A stretch of 10,662 bases of DNA, from the NCBI GenBank assembly GCA_017459315.1, contig JAFUDD010000339.1, positions 1-10,662 on the forward strand, read 5' to 3'. Shown piece by piece: positions 1 through 7,287 of the stretch. Position 1 is the stretch's first letter; the number at the start of each line of letters is the position of its first letter. The notes beneath the pieces are model-generated. The model saw nothing but the letters and a program-made list of their open reading frames with translations, was not told the origin of the DNA and searched no databases. Origin of the DNA: Clostridia bacterium (lineage in GTDB: Bacteria > Bacillota_A > Clostridia > Christensenellales > CAG-138). A program made the translations under genes and the position numbers.

Positions 1-39
1 AAGAAGAAGGCCGAAGCCGCCAGAAAGCGCAAGTATTAA
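1..39 (+). CDS. C-terminal end of an unidentified protein (partial)
   Basis: The frame starting at base 1 reads KKKAEAARKRKY and then a TAA stop at 37-39; the rest of the gene lies left of the window. This frame is chosen because its stop sits 14 bases before a good rho-independent terminator, while another plus frame runs straight through that terminator. The tail is rich in Lys and Arg, as seen in the disordered ends of many nucleic-acid-binding or ribosome-associated proteins, but twelve residues are too few to name a family. Confidence concerns only that a coding frame ends here. Confidence 0.6.
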   Translation, partial: KKKAEAARKRKY

Positions 40-53
40 TCGCATAACGGGAA

Positions 54-80
54 GGGAGCCGAAACGGGCTCCCTTTTTTT
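54..80 (+). terminator. Rho-independent terminator of the upstream gene
   Basis: A perfect 7-bp GC-rich stem, GGGAGCC (54-60) with GGCTCCC (67-73), closes a 6-base loop and is followed directly by seven T residues (74-80). It lies 14 bases after the stop of the partial upstream gene and separates that gene from the YitT-led unit. Confidence 0.9.
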
Positions 81-91
81 GTAAAATTGAC

Positions 92-114
92 CGAAATTTG
101 TGGATGAAATTTCG
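92..114. promoter_or_regulatory. 8-bp dyad upstream of the YitT promoter, possible operator
   Basis: CGAAATTT (92-99) and AAATTTCG (107-114) form a perfect 8-bp inverted repeat around a 7-base spacer. Because AAATTT is itself a palindrome, the element is also a direct repeat of GAAATTT (93-99 and 106-112). Its centre is about 23 bases upstream of the proposed -35 box, a usual place for an activator or upstream regulator site. No T tract follows, so it is not a terminator. The regulator is unknown; one candidate is the response regulator encoded in the same unit, but direct-repeat pho boxes of the PhoB type are not visible. Confidence 0.4.
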
Positions 115-125
115 TAGAAAATCCC

Positions 126-154
126 TTGCGCTATACCATGTTTTAAGGTATACT
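126..154 (+). promoter_or_regulatory. Sigma-A-type promoter for the YitT-pepV-two-component unit
   Basis: A weak -35 box TTGCGC (126-131) is followed, after exactly 17 bases, by a good -10 box TATACT (149-154). Transcription would start near 160-162, giving a very short leader before the AGGGGG ribosome binding site at 164-169. The -35 box matches the consensus at only three positions, which fits a promoter that needs an activator and the dyad just upstream. No other convincing promoter is seen before the three following genes. Confidence 0.6.
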
Positions 155-173
155 ATGATAAATAGGGGGACGA

Positions 174-1175
174 ATGCAAACAATTTCCCGTTCGTTTCCG
201 CAGAGGATTATGCGTAAGGCGACCAGACTGAAAAATATGCGTGCCGGCAAGCTGCCGAATGCGCGCCGGGAGCTGTCCGTGCGCCGCGAAGCAAGGGCGC
301 TGCCGCTCATGATTTTGATGATCCTGCTGGAGTCGTTTGCGATCGTGCTGTTCTATACGCCCGCCAACGTCGTTTCCGGCGGCGTCACGGGGCTCGGTAT
401 GCTTTTGGGCTATGCCACAAACGACCTGATCCCGACGTGGGTGGTCATTTTGGCAGTGAATATCCCGCTGCTGCTGTGGGCCTACCGCGATCTGCACCGC
501 AAGTTCGTGATCTATACGGCGCTGCTGACCTTCCTGTTTTCGGCGGGTATCGCGGTCATCAAGGCGCTTGTCGCCAAGTTTCAGATCCCGTCCCCGTTCG
601 ACACGACGGACACCGCCTGGCGCTTTGTTTCCGCGATGTTCGGCGCGATGGTCATGGGCTTTTGCGGCGCGATGATTGTGCGTCTCGGCGGATCGACCGG
701 CGGCACCGATATCGTTGCGCTGATGCTGAGCCGCCGCACGTCGTTTCCGATGGGAACGCTGGCGATGGCGGTCAACCTTGTGATCGCGTTTTCGCTCGGT
801 ATTCTGCAATCGTTTCAAAGCGGGGATTTCCGCATCGGCGTCGAGGGCTGCGCGCTCAGCGTGATCGCGCTCGGGGTGCAGAGCGTCGTGTTCAACAACA
901 TGATGCTCGGCATGAACCGCAACAAGACGCTGTTCATTATCTCCGATAAATGGAACGAGATCGCGCCGGAGGTGCTGCGGCTGCACCGCGGCGTCACCTA
1001 TATTCCCTGCAAGGGCGCGTTCACCAACAAGGAAAAGATTTTGGTCTACATCCTTGCGAAGAACGCGGAGCTGGCCAAAATCCGCGCCATCGTCAAATCG
1101 CATGACGAACATGCGATCATCTCGATCATCGACACGCGCGAGGTTTTCGGCAAGCGCATCTCCCCCGTCAACTGA
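174..1175 (+). CDS. YitT-family membrane protein (DUF161 membrane domain plus DUF2179)
   Basis: This 333-residue protein belongs to the YitT family of Bacillota integral membrane proteins; the transported substrate or other function of the family is not established. A basic, probably cytosolic N-terminus (1-41) is followed by hydrophobic segments at about 42-62, 66-80, 87-104, 111-134, 150-170, 192-212 and 223-240. The family hallmark GGSTGGTDI is at 172-180, after the conserved SGGVTG region (68-73). Residues about 250-327 form the soluble DUF2179 domain. The N-terminal extension makes it longer than the roughly 280-290 residues common in the family. ATG 174 is chosen because AGGGGG (164-169) lies just before it, although the 4-base spacing is tight; ATG 210 in the same frame has an even tighter AGAGGA. 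It is first in a four-gene unit and 18 bases before pepV. Many Bacillota carry several paralogues, so no individual gene name is given. Confidence 0.9.
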   Translation: MQTISRSFPQRIMRKATRLKNMRAGKLPNARRELSVRREARALPLMILMILLESFAIVLFYTPANVVSGGVTGLGMLLGYATNDLIPTWVVILAVNIPLLLWAYRDLHRKFVIYTALLTFLFSAGIAVIKALVAKFQIPSPFDTTDTAWRFVSAMFGAMVMGFCGAMIVRLGGSTGGTDIVALMLSRRTSFPMGTLAMAVNLVIAFSLGILQSFQSGDFRIGVEGCALSVIALGVQSVVFNNMMLGMNRNKTLFIISDKWNEIAPEVLRLHRGVTYIPCKGAFTNKEKILVYILAKNAELAKIRAIVKSHDEHAIISIIDTREVFGKRISPVN

Positions 1176-1193
1176 ACCACAAGGAGCTTCTGT

Positions 1194-2528
1194 ATGCAAC
1201 AGTTTATCCATGATACGATGGAGCAGCAGATCAAGGATCTGCAATCGCTCGTCCGCATCCCGTCCGTTTCGCGCGGGGAGCCTGCCGAGCCCGGCAAGCC
1301 CTTCGGCAAGACCGTCTTTGCCGCGCTGGAGTGTGCGCTGGACATTGCCCGTCGTCTCGGCTTTGAAAAGGTCTGGCACACCGACGGCTACGCCGGCGTG
1401 ATCGAATACGGCAAGGGCGAAGAAACGCTCGGCATTCTGGCCCACCTCGACGTCGTCCCCGAGGGGCTCGGCTGGACCTACCCGCCCTATGGTGCGGAGA
1501 TCCACAACGGCCGCATCTACGGCAGAGGCACGCTCGATGATAAGGGCGCGGCGGTGTCGGCGCTGTATGCGCTCGCGGCGGTCAAGGCGAGCGGCGTTCC
1601 GATGAAGCGCAAGGTGCGCATCATTCTTGGCACGGACGAGGAGATCGGTTCCCTCGGCGTCGAGCATTACCTAAAGGTCGAGGGCGCACCGACGATGGCG
1701 TTCACGCCCGATGCGGAATACCCAGTCGTCAATTCCGAAATGGGCATTCTGCAATCGACCTATCATAAGGACGGCAAATTTGGCCTTCGCGTGTCGGTCG
1801 GCACCGCGGCCAATGTCATCCCCGGCGTCGTGACGGCAACGCTGCCCGTTCCGTTCAAGCCGGTCGAAGCGCCGGAGGGCTTTACGCTCGACGTAAAGGG
1901 CGATGTGCTCACCGTCACCGGCAGAGGCGGCCATGCCTCCATGCCGGAGTTTGCGAAAAACGCGCTTTTGGCAACGCTCGACGTACTGGCCAAGCAGGAT
2001 CTGCCCGCAGAGGACGCGGCACTTGTGAAGGGGCTTAACGCGCTGTGGGCGATGGATATGCACGGCGAGCATCTTGGCATCGACGTGACCGACGATTCCG
2101 GCCGCACGACGTATTCGCCGGATATGTTCACGATCGACGAAACCGGCGTCACCTTCACCTGCGACTGCCGCCATCCGTTCACGCAGAAGGCGGAGGCGCT
2201 GCTTGATACGTGGGACAAGGCGTATGCCGCGCTCGGCCTTGCGCGCGTGAAGGAGGTCATCAAGCCGGGGCATTTCATTCCGGCGGACACCGAGCTGGTT
2301 TCCACGCTGATGGGCGTGTATAATGAGATCAACGGCAGCGATTCCAAACCGCTGTCGATGGGCGGCGGCACGTATGCGAGGGAGCTGCCCAACGCCGTGG
2401 CATTCGGCATCGTCCGCGAGGGCGACGAAAACCTGTGCCATGTACCGGACGAATCCGTCGCTTTGGACGATCTCCGGTTCAATACAGAGATCATGGCAGA
2501 AGCCATTAAACGATTGACAACAAAGTAA
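1194..2528 (+). CDS. pepV: Dipeptidase PepV (M20 family, Zn-dependent)
   Basis: This 444-residue cytosolic metallopeptidase of the M20 PepV/Sapep group hydrolyses dipeptides, the last step in using peptides for amino acids. The dinuclear zinc site is complete: H84 and D86 in AHLDVVPEG, D115 in GRGTLDDKG, catalytic E149 with E150 in GTDEEIGS, D173 in TPDAEYPVV, and H416 in CHVPDE. H247 in GRGGHAS matches the conserved histidine of the lid domain, which spans about 185-300. GGGTYARELPN (390-400) is the C-terminal signature of this group. Length fits the family (about 440-470). The AAGGAG at 1181-1186 with 7-base spacing supports ATG 1194. It lies 18 bases after the YitT gene and 11 bases before the response regulator gene, so the three are probably co-transcribed. 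Other M20 enzymes (ArgE, DapE) are less likely because of the PepV-type DEEIGS and C-terminal motifs. Confidence 0.95.
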   Translation: MQQFIHDTMEQQIKDLQSLVRIPSVSRGEPAEPGKPFGKTVFAALECALDIARRLGFEKVWHTDGYAGVIEYGKGEETLGILAHLDVVPEGLGWTYPPYGAEIHNGRIYGRGTLDDKGAAVSALYALAAVKASGVPMKRKVRIILGTDEEIGSLGVEHYLKVEGAPTMAFTPDAEYPVVNSEMGILQSTYHKDGKFGLRVSVGTAANVIPGVVTATLPVPFKPVEAPEGFTLDVKGDVLTVTGRGGHASMPEFAKNALLATLDVLAKQDLPAEDAALVKGLNALWAMDMHGEHLGIDVTDDSGRTTYSPDMFTIDETGVTFTCDCRHPFTQKAEALLDTWDKAYAALGLARVKEVIKPGHFIPADTELVSTLMGVYNEINGSDSKPLSMGGGTYARELPNAVAFGIVREGDENLCHVPDESVALDDLRFNTEIMAEAIKRLTTK

Positions 2529-2539
2529 AGGAGAGAAAT

Positions 2540-3223
2540 ATGGCACTGATTTATTTGGTAGAAGACGACAGCGACATCCGTGAACTCGAGACCTACGCCC
2601 TGCAGAACAGCGATTTGGAGGTGCAATCCTTTACCGAAAGTACGGAGCTGTACGAGGCGATCGGCAGACGTATTCCCGACCTTGTGCTGCTCGATATCAT
2701 GCTCCCCGGTGAGGACGGTATGAGCATCCTAAAGCACCTTCGTGCGGATTCCGAAACGCAGACCGTGCCGATCATCATGGTCACCGCCAAGACGACTGAG
2801 TCCGACCGTGTCAGCGGTCTGGACACCGGCGCCGACGATTACATTTCCAAGCCGTTCAGCGTGACCGAGCTGGTCTCCCGCGTGAAGGCGCTGCTGCGCC
2901 GCACCTCGCGTGAGTTCAATGCGGGCGCGGGCATGATCCTGCGTTACGACCCGATCGTGATGAACATCGAAACGCACCGCGTCACCGTGAACGACGAGCC
3001 CGTGGAGCTGACGTTCAAGGAGTTTGAGCTGTTGAAGTTCCTGCTCCAGAACAAGGGCACGGTCGTGACACGCAGCCGCCTGATGGACACCGTTTGGGGC
3101 TTTGCGTTTGCGGGCGAAACGCGCACCGTCGATATGCACATCAAGACGCTGCGACAGAAGCTCGGCGCCGCAGGCAAGCTGATCGTCACGATCCGCAACG
3201 TCGGCTACCGTCTCGGAGAGTAA
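2540..3223 (+). CDS. OmpR/PhoB-family response regulator
   Basis: This is a 227-residue DNA-binding response regulator. The receiver domain (about 3-118) has the acidic pair D9-D10, the phosphoacceptor D52 in VLLDIMLPGEDG, T82 and K104 in SKPF. A short linker leads to an OmpR-type winged-helix domain (about 138-225), with ELTFKEFELLKFLL (156-169) before it enters the helix-turn-helix and TRTVDMHIKTLRQKLG (195-209) as the likely recognition helix region. The ribosome binding site AAAGGAG (2527-2533) overlaps the pepV stop codon. The histidine kinase gene follows after 3 bases, so the two are a cognate pair. It resembles PhoB/PhoP and WalR types, but no pst or phoU genes lie nearby, so a phosphate role is not claimed. 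A target near its own promoter, such as the dyad at 92-114, is an inference. Confidence 0.95.
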   Translation: MALIYLVEDDSDIRELETYALQNSDLEVQSFTESTELYEAIGRRIPDLVLLDIMLPGEDGMSILKHLRADSETQTVPIIMVTAKTTESDRVSGLDTGADDYISKPFSVTELVSRVKALLRRTSREFNAGAGMILRYDPIVMNIETHRVTVNDEPVELTFKEFELLKFLLQNKGTVVTRSRLMDTVWGFAFAGETRTVDMHIKTLRQKLGAAGKLIVTIRNVGYRLGE

Positions 3224-3226
3224 CAC

Positions 3227-4195
3227 ATGGGCGATCCGCAAATCTTCCGTCAGATCGTGGAATCGCTGCCGAACGGCATCATGGTTTGCGATCTGGACGG
3301 CAGGATTCTGTATGCGAATGAGGTCGCCAACGACTATCTGCATCTGCGGAACAAATCGCATACCGATGATCTGGACGACCGGATTTCGTCGTTCCTTAGT
3401 TCCGCGCGCAACGGCGACACGGAAATTCTTGAGCTGCACGGCCATGCGGTGCAGCTGCTGTATAACGACCGTATCTCCGGCGGGCAGCGCAGCGGCGCGA
3501 TCCTCTACCTCACGAACATGGACGACCGCCGCAAGCAGGAGTTTACGGCGAACGTTTCGCATGAGCTGAAAACGCCGCTGACCTCGATTTCCGGCTACGC
3601 CGAAATGATCGAAACCGGCATGGCCAAGCAGGAGGACATCCAAAAGTTCGCCGCGCGCATCAACCGTGAAGCCAAGCGCATGCTCAAGCTCGTCACCGAT
3701 ATCATCAAGCTGACCGAGTTGGACGAAACGCAGATCATGGCCGAAGCCGAGCAGGTCGATCTTTATCAGCTGGCGCAGGAGAATATCGAGACGCTCGAAG
3801 CCGCCGCCATGCGGCAGAACACGACGATCTCGCTGACCGGGGAACCCTCGGTCGTCACCGGCAACCGCGCGCTGCTTTCCGAGCTGATCTATAACCTTGT
3901 CGATAACGCGATCCGCTACAACCGCGACAACGGCTCCGTTTCCGTGCGTGTGCACCATCATGTGCTGACCGTGCGGGACACCGGCATCGGCATCCCGAAG
4001 GCGCATCAGGCGCGCATTTTCGAGCGTTTCTATCGCGTCGATAAGAGCCGCAGCAAGGCCACCGGCGGCACGGGGCTCGGCCTTGCCATCGTACGGCAGA
4101 TCTGCGAACAGCACCATGCGCAGATCCGTCTCGAATCCCGCGAAGGCGTCGGCACCGAGATCTCCGTCACGTTCCCGACGTTCCATGAGGATTGA
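3227..4195 (+). CDS. PhoR-like sensor histidine kinase, PAS-HisKA-HATPase, without membrane segments
   Basis: This 322-residue histidine kinase has an N-terminal PAS-like domain (about 5-98, with LPNGIMVCDLDGRILYAN at 14-31), a HisKA dimerisation domain with phospho-accepting H112 in NVSHELKTPL, and a HATPase domain. The ATP-binding boxes are intact: N box NLVDNAIRYN (223-232), G1 DTGIGI (251-256), F box IFERFYRVD (264-272) and G2 GGTGLGLAI (280-288). Full-length PhoR or WalK kinases carry one or two transmembrane helices and often a HAMP domain before PAS; none is present here, and the start is fixed by the response regulator stop only 3 bases upstream and GGAGAG at 3215-3220. The kinase should therefore be soluble and sense a cytosolic cue or partner protein. 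Its partner is the response regulator encoded just before it. It ends 84 bases before a strong terminator. Confidence 0.93.
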   Translation: MGDPQIFRQIVESLPNGIMVCDLDGRILYANEVANDYLHLRNKSHTDDLDDRISSFLSSARNGDTEILELHGHAVQLLYNDRISGGQRSGAILYLTNMDDRRKQEFTANVSHELKTPLTSISGYAEMIETGMAKQEDIQKFAARINREAKRMLKLVTDIIKLTELDETQIMAEAEQVDLYQLAQENIETLEAAAMRQNTTISLTGEPSVVTGNRALLSELIYNLVDNAIRYNRDNGSVSVRVHHHVLTVRDTGIGIPKAHQARIFERFYRVDKSRSKATGGTGLGLAIVRQICEQHHAQIRLESREGVGTEISVTFPTFHED

Positions 4196-4210
4196 GAGCA
4201 TCACGCCTAC

Positions 4211-4251
4211 GTACTTCTTATTTCTTTCGGGAGAAAGCCATAAAGAAGTAC
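4211..4251. repeat. Long imperfect hairpin after the kinase gene, possible dispersed palindromic repeat
   Basis: GTACTTCTT (4211-4219) pairs perfectly with AAGAAGTAC (4243-4251), and an inner stem CTTTC (4224-4228) pairs with GAAAG (4233-4237) around a GGGA loop. The element starts 15 bases after the kinase stop and is followed by a purine-rich run with AAGAAACAAAGAAAG (4253-4267). It lacks a T tract, so it is not the terminator, which lies just downstream. The layout (GTAC-ended pyrimidine/purine hairpin plus an AAAGAAAG tail) resembles palindromic intergenic repeats I recall from many bacterial genomes; that likeness cannot be tested here. It could instead be a 3' mRNA stabiliser. Confidence 0.5.
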
Positions 4252-4279
4252 CAAGAAACAAAGAAAGCCAAAAATGATT

Positions 4280-4318
4280 AACCGCTTATGTGTATCGGCT
4301 GCACATAAGCGGTTTTTT
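4280..4318 (+). terminator. Strong rho-independent terminator of the YitT-pepV-two-component unit
   Basis: AACCGCTTATGTG (4280-4292) pairs perfectly over 13 bases with CACATAAGCGGTT (4302-4314), and a T run covers 4313-4318. The stem can extend into the loop by a G-U and an A-U pair. On the minus strand the stem is followed only after a few bases by a T-rich stretch, so activity as a second terminator for secA is possible but weaker. Confidence 0.92.
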
Positions 4319-4354
4319 GATCGTGATCCCTTTTGCTTTTGAAAGGAATGCCGC

Positions 4355-4399
4355 GTCACTCGCGCAGCGATTTCGTCCATGCAAAGCATGGATTTCACT
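4355..4399. repeat. Twin-hairpin element with ATTTC and TCACT direct repeats
   Basis: Two small hairpins stand side by side: TCGC (4360-4363) with GCGA (4367-4370), and TCCATGC (4376-4382) with GCATGGA (4386-4392) around AAA. Each right arm runs directly into ATTTC (4370-4374 and 4392-4396), and TCACT occurs on both outer sides (4356-4360 and 4395-4399). Different stem sequences joined by the same short linker is the form of a dispersed modular repeat rather than chance. It lies between the two convergent terminators, outside any gene. No function can be read from it. Confidence 0.45.
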
Positions 4400-4400
4400 G

Positions 4401-4424
4401 AAAAGAGGCCGCCGAAGCGACCTC
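4401..4424 (-). terminator. secA rho-independent terminator with a UUCG tetraloop
   Basis: Read on the minus strand, GAGGTCGC (4424-4417) pairs with GCGGCCTC (4412-4405) over 8 bp, one of them a U-G wobble, around the loop TTCG. This is the very stable C(UUCG)G tetraloop. TTTT (4404-4401) follows directly. On the plus strand the wobble becomes a C-A mismatch, so the structure is meant for the minus strand. It starts 7 bases after the secA stop. The T tract is short. Confidence 0.8.
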
Positions 4425-4431
4425 ATTTTCA

Positions 4432-7185
4432 TTATACATTTTTCCCGCAGCAGTTCTTATACTTCTTCCCGCTGCCGCAGGGGCAGGGGTCATTGCGGCC
4501 GATTTTCAGACGCTTGGGCTTTACGGTCGGCTTATTGCCATACTCGGACGGGGTTTCGACAGGCTTGGCGACCTGCTGCCGCACGACCGGCGCCTTGCGC
4601 ACCGCAACATGCAGGAGGTTCCGCACCGCATTCTCGCGGATCTCACCGACCATCTGATCGAACATCTCCGTGCCCTCGGACGTATACGCATTGACCGGGT
4701 CGGTCTGGCCGTAGGCCCTTAGCCCGATGCCCTGCCGGAGCTGATCCATCGCGTCGATGTGATCCATCCAATGCGAATCGACCGAGCGCAGCAGCATGAT
4801 CCGCTCGACCTCGCGCATGTCCACGCCCTGCTCCTTCAGCTCCGCTTCCTTATCCTTGCGGCGCTGCTGCACGACCGCGTCGGCAATGTCGATCACCTGC
4901 TCCACCGCAGCGTGTCTGTCGCCCTTCAGCGGGGCAAAGAAGTCTGCGGGCAGGATGCCGCATAGATCGGCCAGCTCCTTTGATACCGCGTCAAGGTTCC
5001 AATCGCTGCTCTTGCCGTGCTCGGAGCAATAGGTGCGCACGATGTTCTCCACGACCTCGCGGCTCATACTGTCGAACGAAGAGGACAGATCCTCGCCCAT
5101 CAGCACCTTGCGGCGCTCGCCGTAGATGATCTCGCGCTGCTGGTTCATGATATCGTCATAGCGCAGAACGTTCTTGCGCATATCGAAGTTCGCGCCCTCG
5201 ACGCGCTTCTGCGCCGCCTCGATCTGCTTGGTGATCAAGCCGTTTTCAATCGGTACGTCGTCGTCGGGGCTGAGCCGCTGCATCAAGCCCTCCACGCGAT
5301 CCGCGCCGAACCGCTTCATCAGGTCGTCCTTCAAGCTCACATAGAACCGCGTGCTGCCGGGGTCGCCCTGTCGGCCTGCGCGGCCGCGCAGCTGGTTGTC
5401 GATCCGTCGGCTTTCATGCCGCTCCGTGCCGATGATGTGCAGGCCGCCCAAGCGCACGACCTCCTCGTGCTCCTTTTCGGTCTCCACCTTGTATTCGTTA
5501 TAGAGCCGTGTGAATTCCGCGCGCGCGGCGATGATCTCCTCGTCCTCGGTCTCCGCGTGGCCGGTCGCTTCCTCGATCAGCTCCTCGTCCATGCCCTGCT
5601 GCCGCAGCGCCTTGCGCGCCAAAAACTCCGGGTTGCCGCCGAGCAGAATATCCGTGCCGCGGCCCGCCATGTTCGTGGCAATCGTGATCTGTCCGAGCTT
5701 ACCGGCCTGCGCGACGATCTCCGCTTCCTTCGCGTGATACTTCGCATTCAAGACCTCATGCTTGATGCCGCGCCGCTTCAAGAGTGCAGAAAGGTATTCG
5801 CTGCGCTCGACCGAAATCGTGCCGACCAGGATCGGCTGCCCGGTTGCGTGGATGCGCTCGATCTCCTCCACGACCGCGCGGAACTTGCCCTCCTCGGTCA
5901 TGTAAACGACGTCCTTGAAGTCCTTGCGGATGTTCGGCTTGTTCGTCGGGATCTCGACCACATCGAGGTCATAGATGCCGGAGAACTCGTCCTCCTCGGT
6001 TTTGGCCGTACCGGTCATGCCCGCTAACTTATGGAACATGCGGAAATAGTTCTGGAACGTGATCGTCGCCAGCGTCTTGTTTTCGCGCTCGACCTTCACG
6101 CCCTCCTTGGCCTCCAGCGCCTGATGCAACCCCTCGCTGTACCGGCGGCCGATCATCAGACGGCCCGTAAATTCATCAACGATGATGACCTGCCCGTTCT
6201 GCACGACATAGTCGCGGTCGCGCTCGAACAGCGCGTTGGCGCGCAGCGCCTGCTTGATGTAGTGGTTCAGCTCGGTGTTCTCCACATCGGCAAGGCTGTT
6301 GATCTTGAAGAACGCTTCGGCCTTTTTGATGCCCTCCTGCGTCAGCATGACCGTGCGGCGCTTGATATCGCACATATAGTCGCCGCTTTCGGGCTGATCC
6401 TCGCCGAGGATCTGATCGGTCTTGCTCGTGTCTTTGATGTTCTCGCCGCGCACAAGCCGCCGCACAAACCGGTCGGCCTCCTGATACATTGCGGACGATT
6501 CCTCGCCGTGGCCGCTGATGATCAAAGGCGTTCTGGCTTCGTCGATCAGGATGGAGTCCACCTCGTCGATGATCGCATAATGCAGCTCGCGCTGCACCAT
6601 GTTCTCCTTGTAGACGCACATATTATCGCGCAGATAGTCGAACCCGAATTCGTTGTTCGTGCCGTAGGTGATATCGCACGCATACGCCTCGCGGCGCGCG
6701 TCGTTGTCCAGATCGTGCACGATGCAGCCGACCGTCATGCCGAGGAACTTATAGATCTTGCCCATCCATTGCGCGTCGCGCTTGGCAAGGTAATCGTTGA
6801 CCGTGACGATATGCACGCCGCGCCCCTCGAGCGCGTTGAGGTAGGCCGGCATCGTTTCGACGAGCGTCTTGCCCTCGCCGGTCTTCATCTCCGCAATGCG
6901 CCCCTGATGCAGCACCATGCCGCCGAGCAGCTGCACATCGAAATGCCGCATCCCGACCGTGCGGACGCTCGCTTCGCGCACCGCCGCGAACGCTTCGCAA
7001 AGGATATCGTCCAGCGTCTCGCCGTTTTGCAGCCGTGCCTTAAAAGCCGCCGTGCAGCCGCGAAGCTCTTCGTCGCTCATGGCCTGATACTTCGGCTCCA
7101 AAGCGTTGATCTCCGCCACCTTCGGACGCAGTTTTTTTAATTTACTCTCGCTCGTGTTGCCGAGCAGACGATCCAAAAATCCCAT
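4432..7185 (-). CDS. secA: Protein translocase ATPase SecA
   Basis: SecA (917 residues) is the ATP-driven motor that pushes preproteins through the SecYEG channel; it acts in the cytosol and at the inner face of the membrane. NBD1 has Walker A MKTGEGKT (100-107) and Walker B DEVD (207-210). The preprotein cross-linking domain lies at about 220-370, followed by NBD2 with TNMAGRGTD (504-512) and [12 protein letters not shown] (597-608). An acidic insertion of about 60 residues (518-578) sits inside NBD2 between LGGNPEF and [12 protein letters not shown]. subtilis SecA (841 residues) lacks it, and I recall it in clostridial homologues. The two-helix finger region is about 792-830. The C-terminal SEC-C zinc motif keeps C901, C903, C912 and C913 ([13 protein letters not shown]). 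The start at 7185 is supported by AGGAG on the minus strand (7197-7193) with 7-base spacing. It is a single-gene unit with its own promoter and terminator, convergent with the kinase operon and divergent from recF. Confidence 0.98.
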   Translation of the reverse strand: MGFLDRLLGNTSESKLKKLRPKVAEINALEPKYQAMSDEELRGCTAAFKARLQNGETLDDILCEAFAAVREASVRTVGMRHFDVQLLGGMVLHQGRIAEMKTGEGKTLVETMPAYLNALEGRGVHIVTVNDYLAKRDAQWMGKIYKFLGMTVGCIVHDLDNDARREAYACDITYGTNNEFGFDYLRDNMCVYKENMVQRELHYAIIDEVDSILIDEARTPLIISGHGEESSAMYQEADRFVRRLVRGENIKDTSKTDQILGEDQPESGDYMCDIKRRTVMLTQEGIKKAEAFFKINSLADVENTELNHYIKQALRANALFERDRDYVVQNGQVIIVDEFTGRLMIGRRYSEGLHQALEAKEGVKVERENKTLATITFQNYFRMFHKLAGMTGTAKTEEDEFSGIYDLDVVEIPTNKPNIRKDFKDVVYMTEEGKFRAVVEEIERIHATGQPILVGTISVERSEYLSALLKRRGIKHEVLNAKYHAKEAEIVAQAGKLGQITIATNMAGRGTDILLGGNPEFLARKALRQQGMDEELIEEATGHAETEDEEIIAARAEFTRLYNEYKVETEKEHEEVVRLGGLHIIGTERHESRRIDNQLRGRAGRQGDPGSTRFYVSLKDDLMKRFGADRVEGLMQRLSPDDDVPIENGLITKQIEAAQKRVEGANFDMRKNVLRYDDIMNQQREIIYGERRKVLMGEDLSSSFDSMSREVVENIVRTYCSEHGKSSDWNLDAVSKELADLCGILPADFFAPLKGDRHAAVEQVIDIADAVVQQRRKDKEAELKEQGVDMREVERIMLLRSVDSHWMDHIDAMDQLRQGIGLRAYGQTDPVNAYTSEGTEMFDQMVGEIRENAVRNLLHVAVRKAPVVRQQVAKPVETPSEYGNKPTVKPKRLKIGRNDPCPCGSGKKYKNCCGKNV

Positions 7186-7214
7186 GACTATACTCCTGTC
7201 ATTGTATTACACAC

Positions 7215-7243
7215 AGTATAGCATAGTTTTTGTTCTGCGAAAA
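7215..7243 (-). promoter_or_regulatory. secA: secA promoter with extended -10 element
   Basis: On the minus strand the -10 box TATACT (7220-7215) is preceded by TGC (7223-7221), an extended -10 TGN motif. A poor -35 box TTTTCG (7243-7238) lies exactly 17 bases upstream. The extended -10 can make up for the weak -35. The predicted start of transcription is near 7208, about 22 bases before the secA start codon. Confidence 0.7.
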
Positions 7244-7287
7244 GACCCAATTTCGGCGCGGACGTGACGCCGGCGTGAACTTTGGAG

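Noticed and set aside
153..1667. A 504-codon open frame on the minus strand, opposite the YitT and pepV genes
   Set aside because: It spans parts of two well-recognised genes on the other strand, has a composition full of Arg, His and Asp with no family likeness, and is explained by GC-rich codon use of the true genes.
2729..4261. A 510-codon open frame on the minus strand, opposite the response regulator and kinase genes
   Set aside because: It lies across two genes with intact motifs, shows no recognisable domain and has the same shadow-type composition.
5017..7140. Two long plus-strand open frames (336 and 369 codons) opposite secA
   Set aside because: They read as His-, Leu- and Arg-rich shadows of secA codons. 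SecA is unmistakable on the minus strand.
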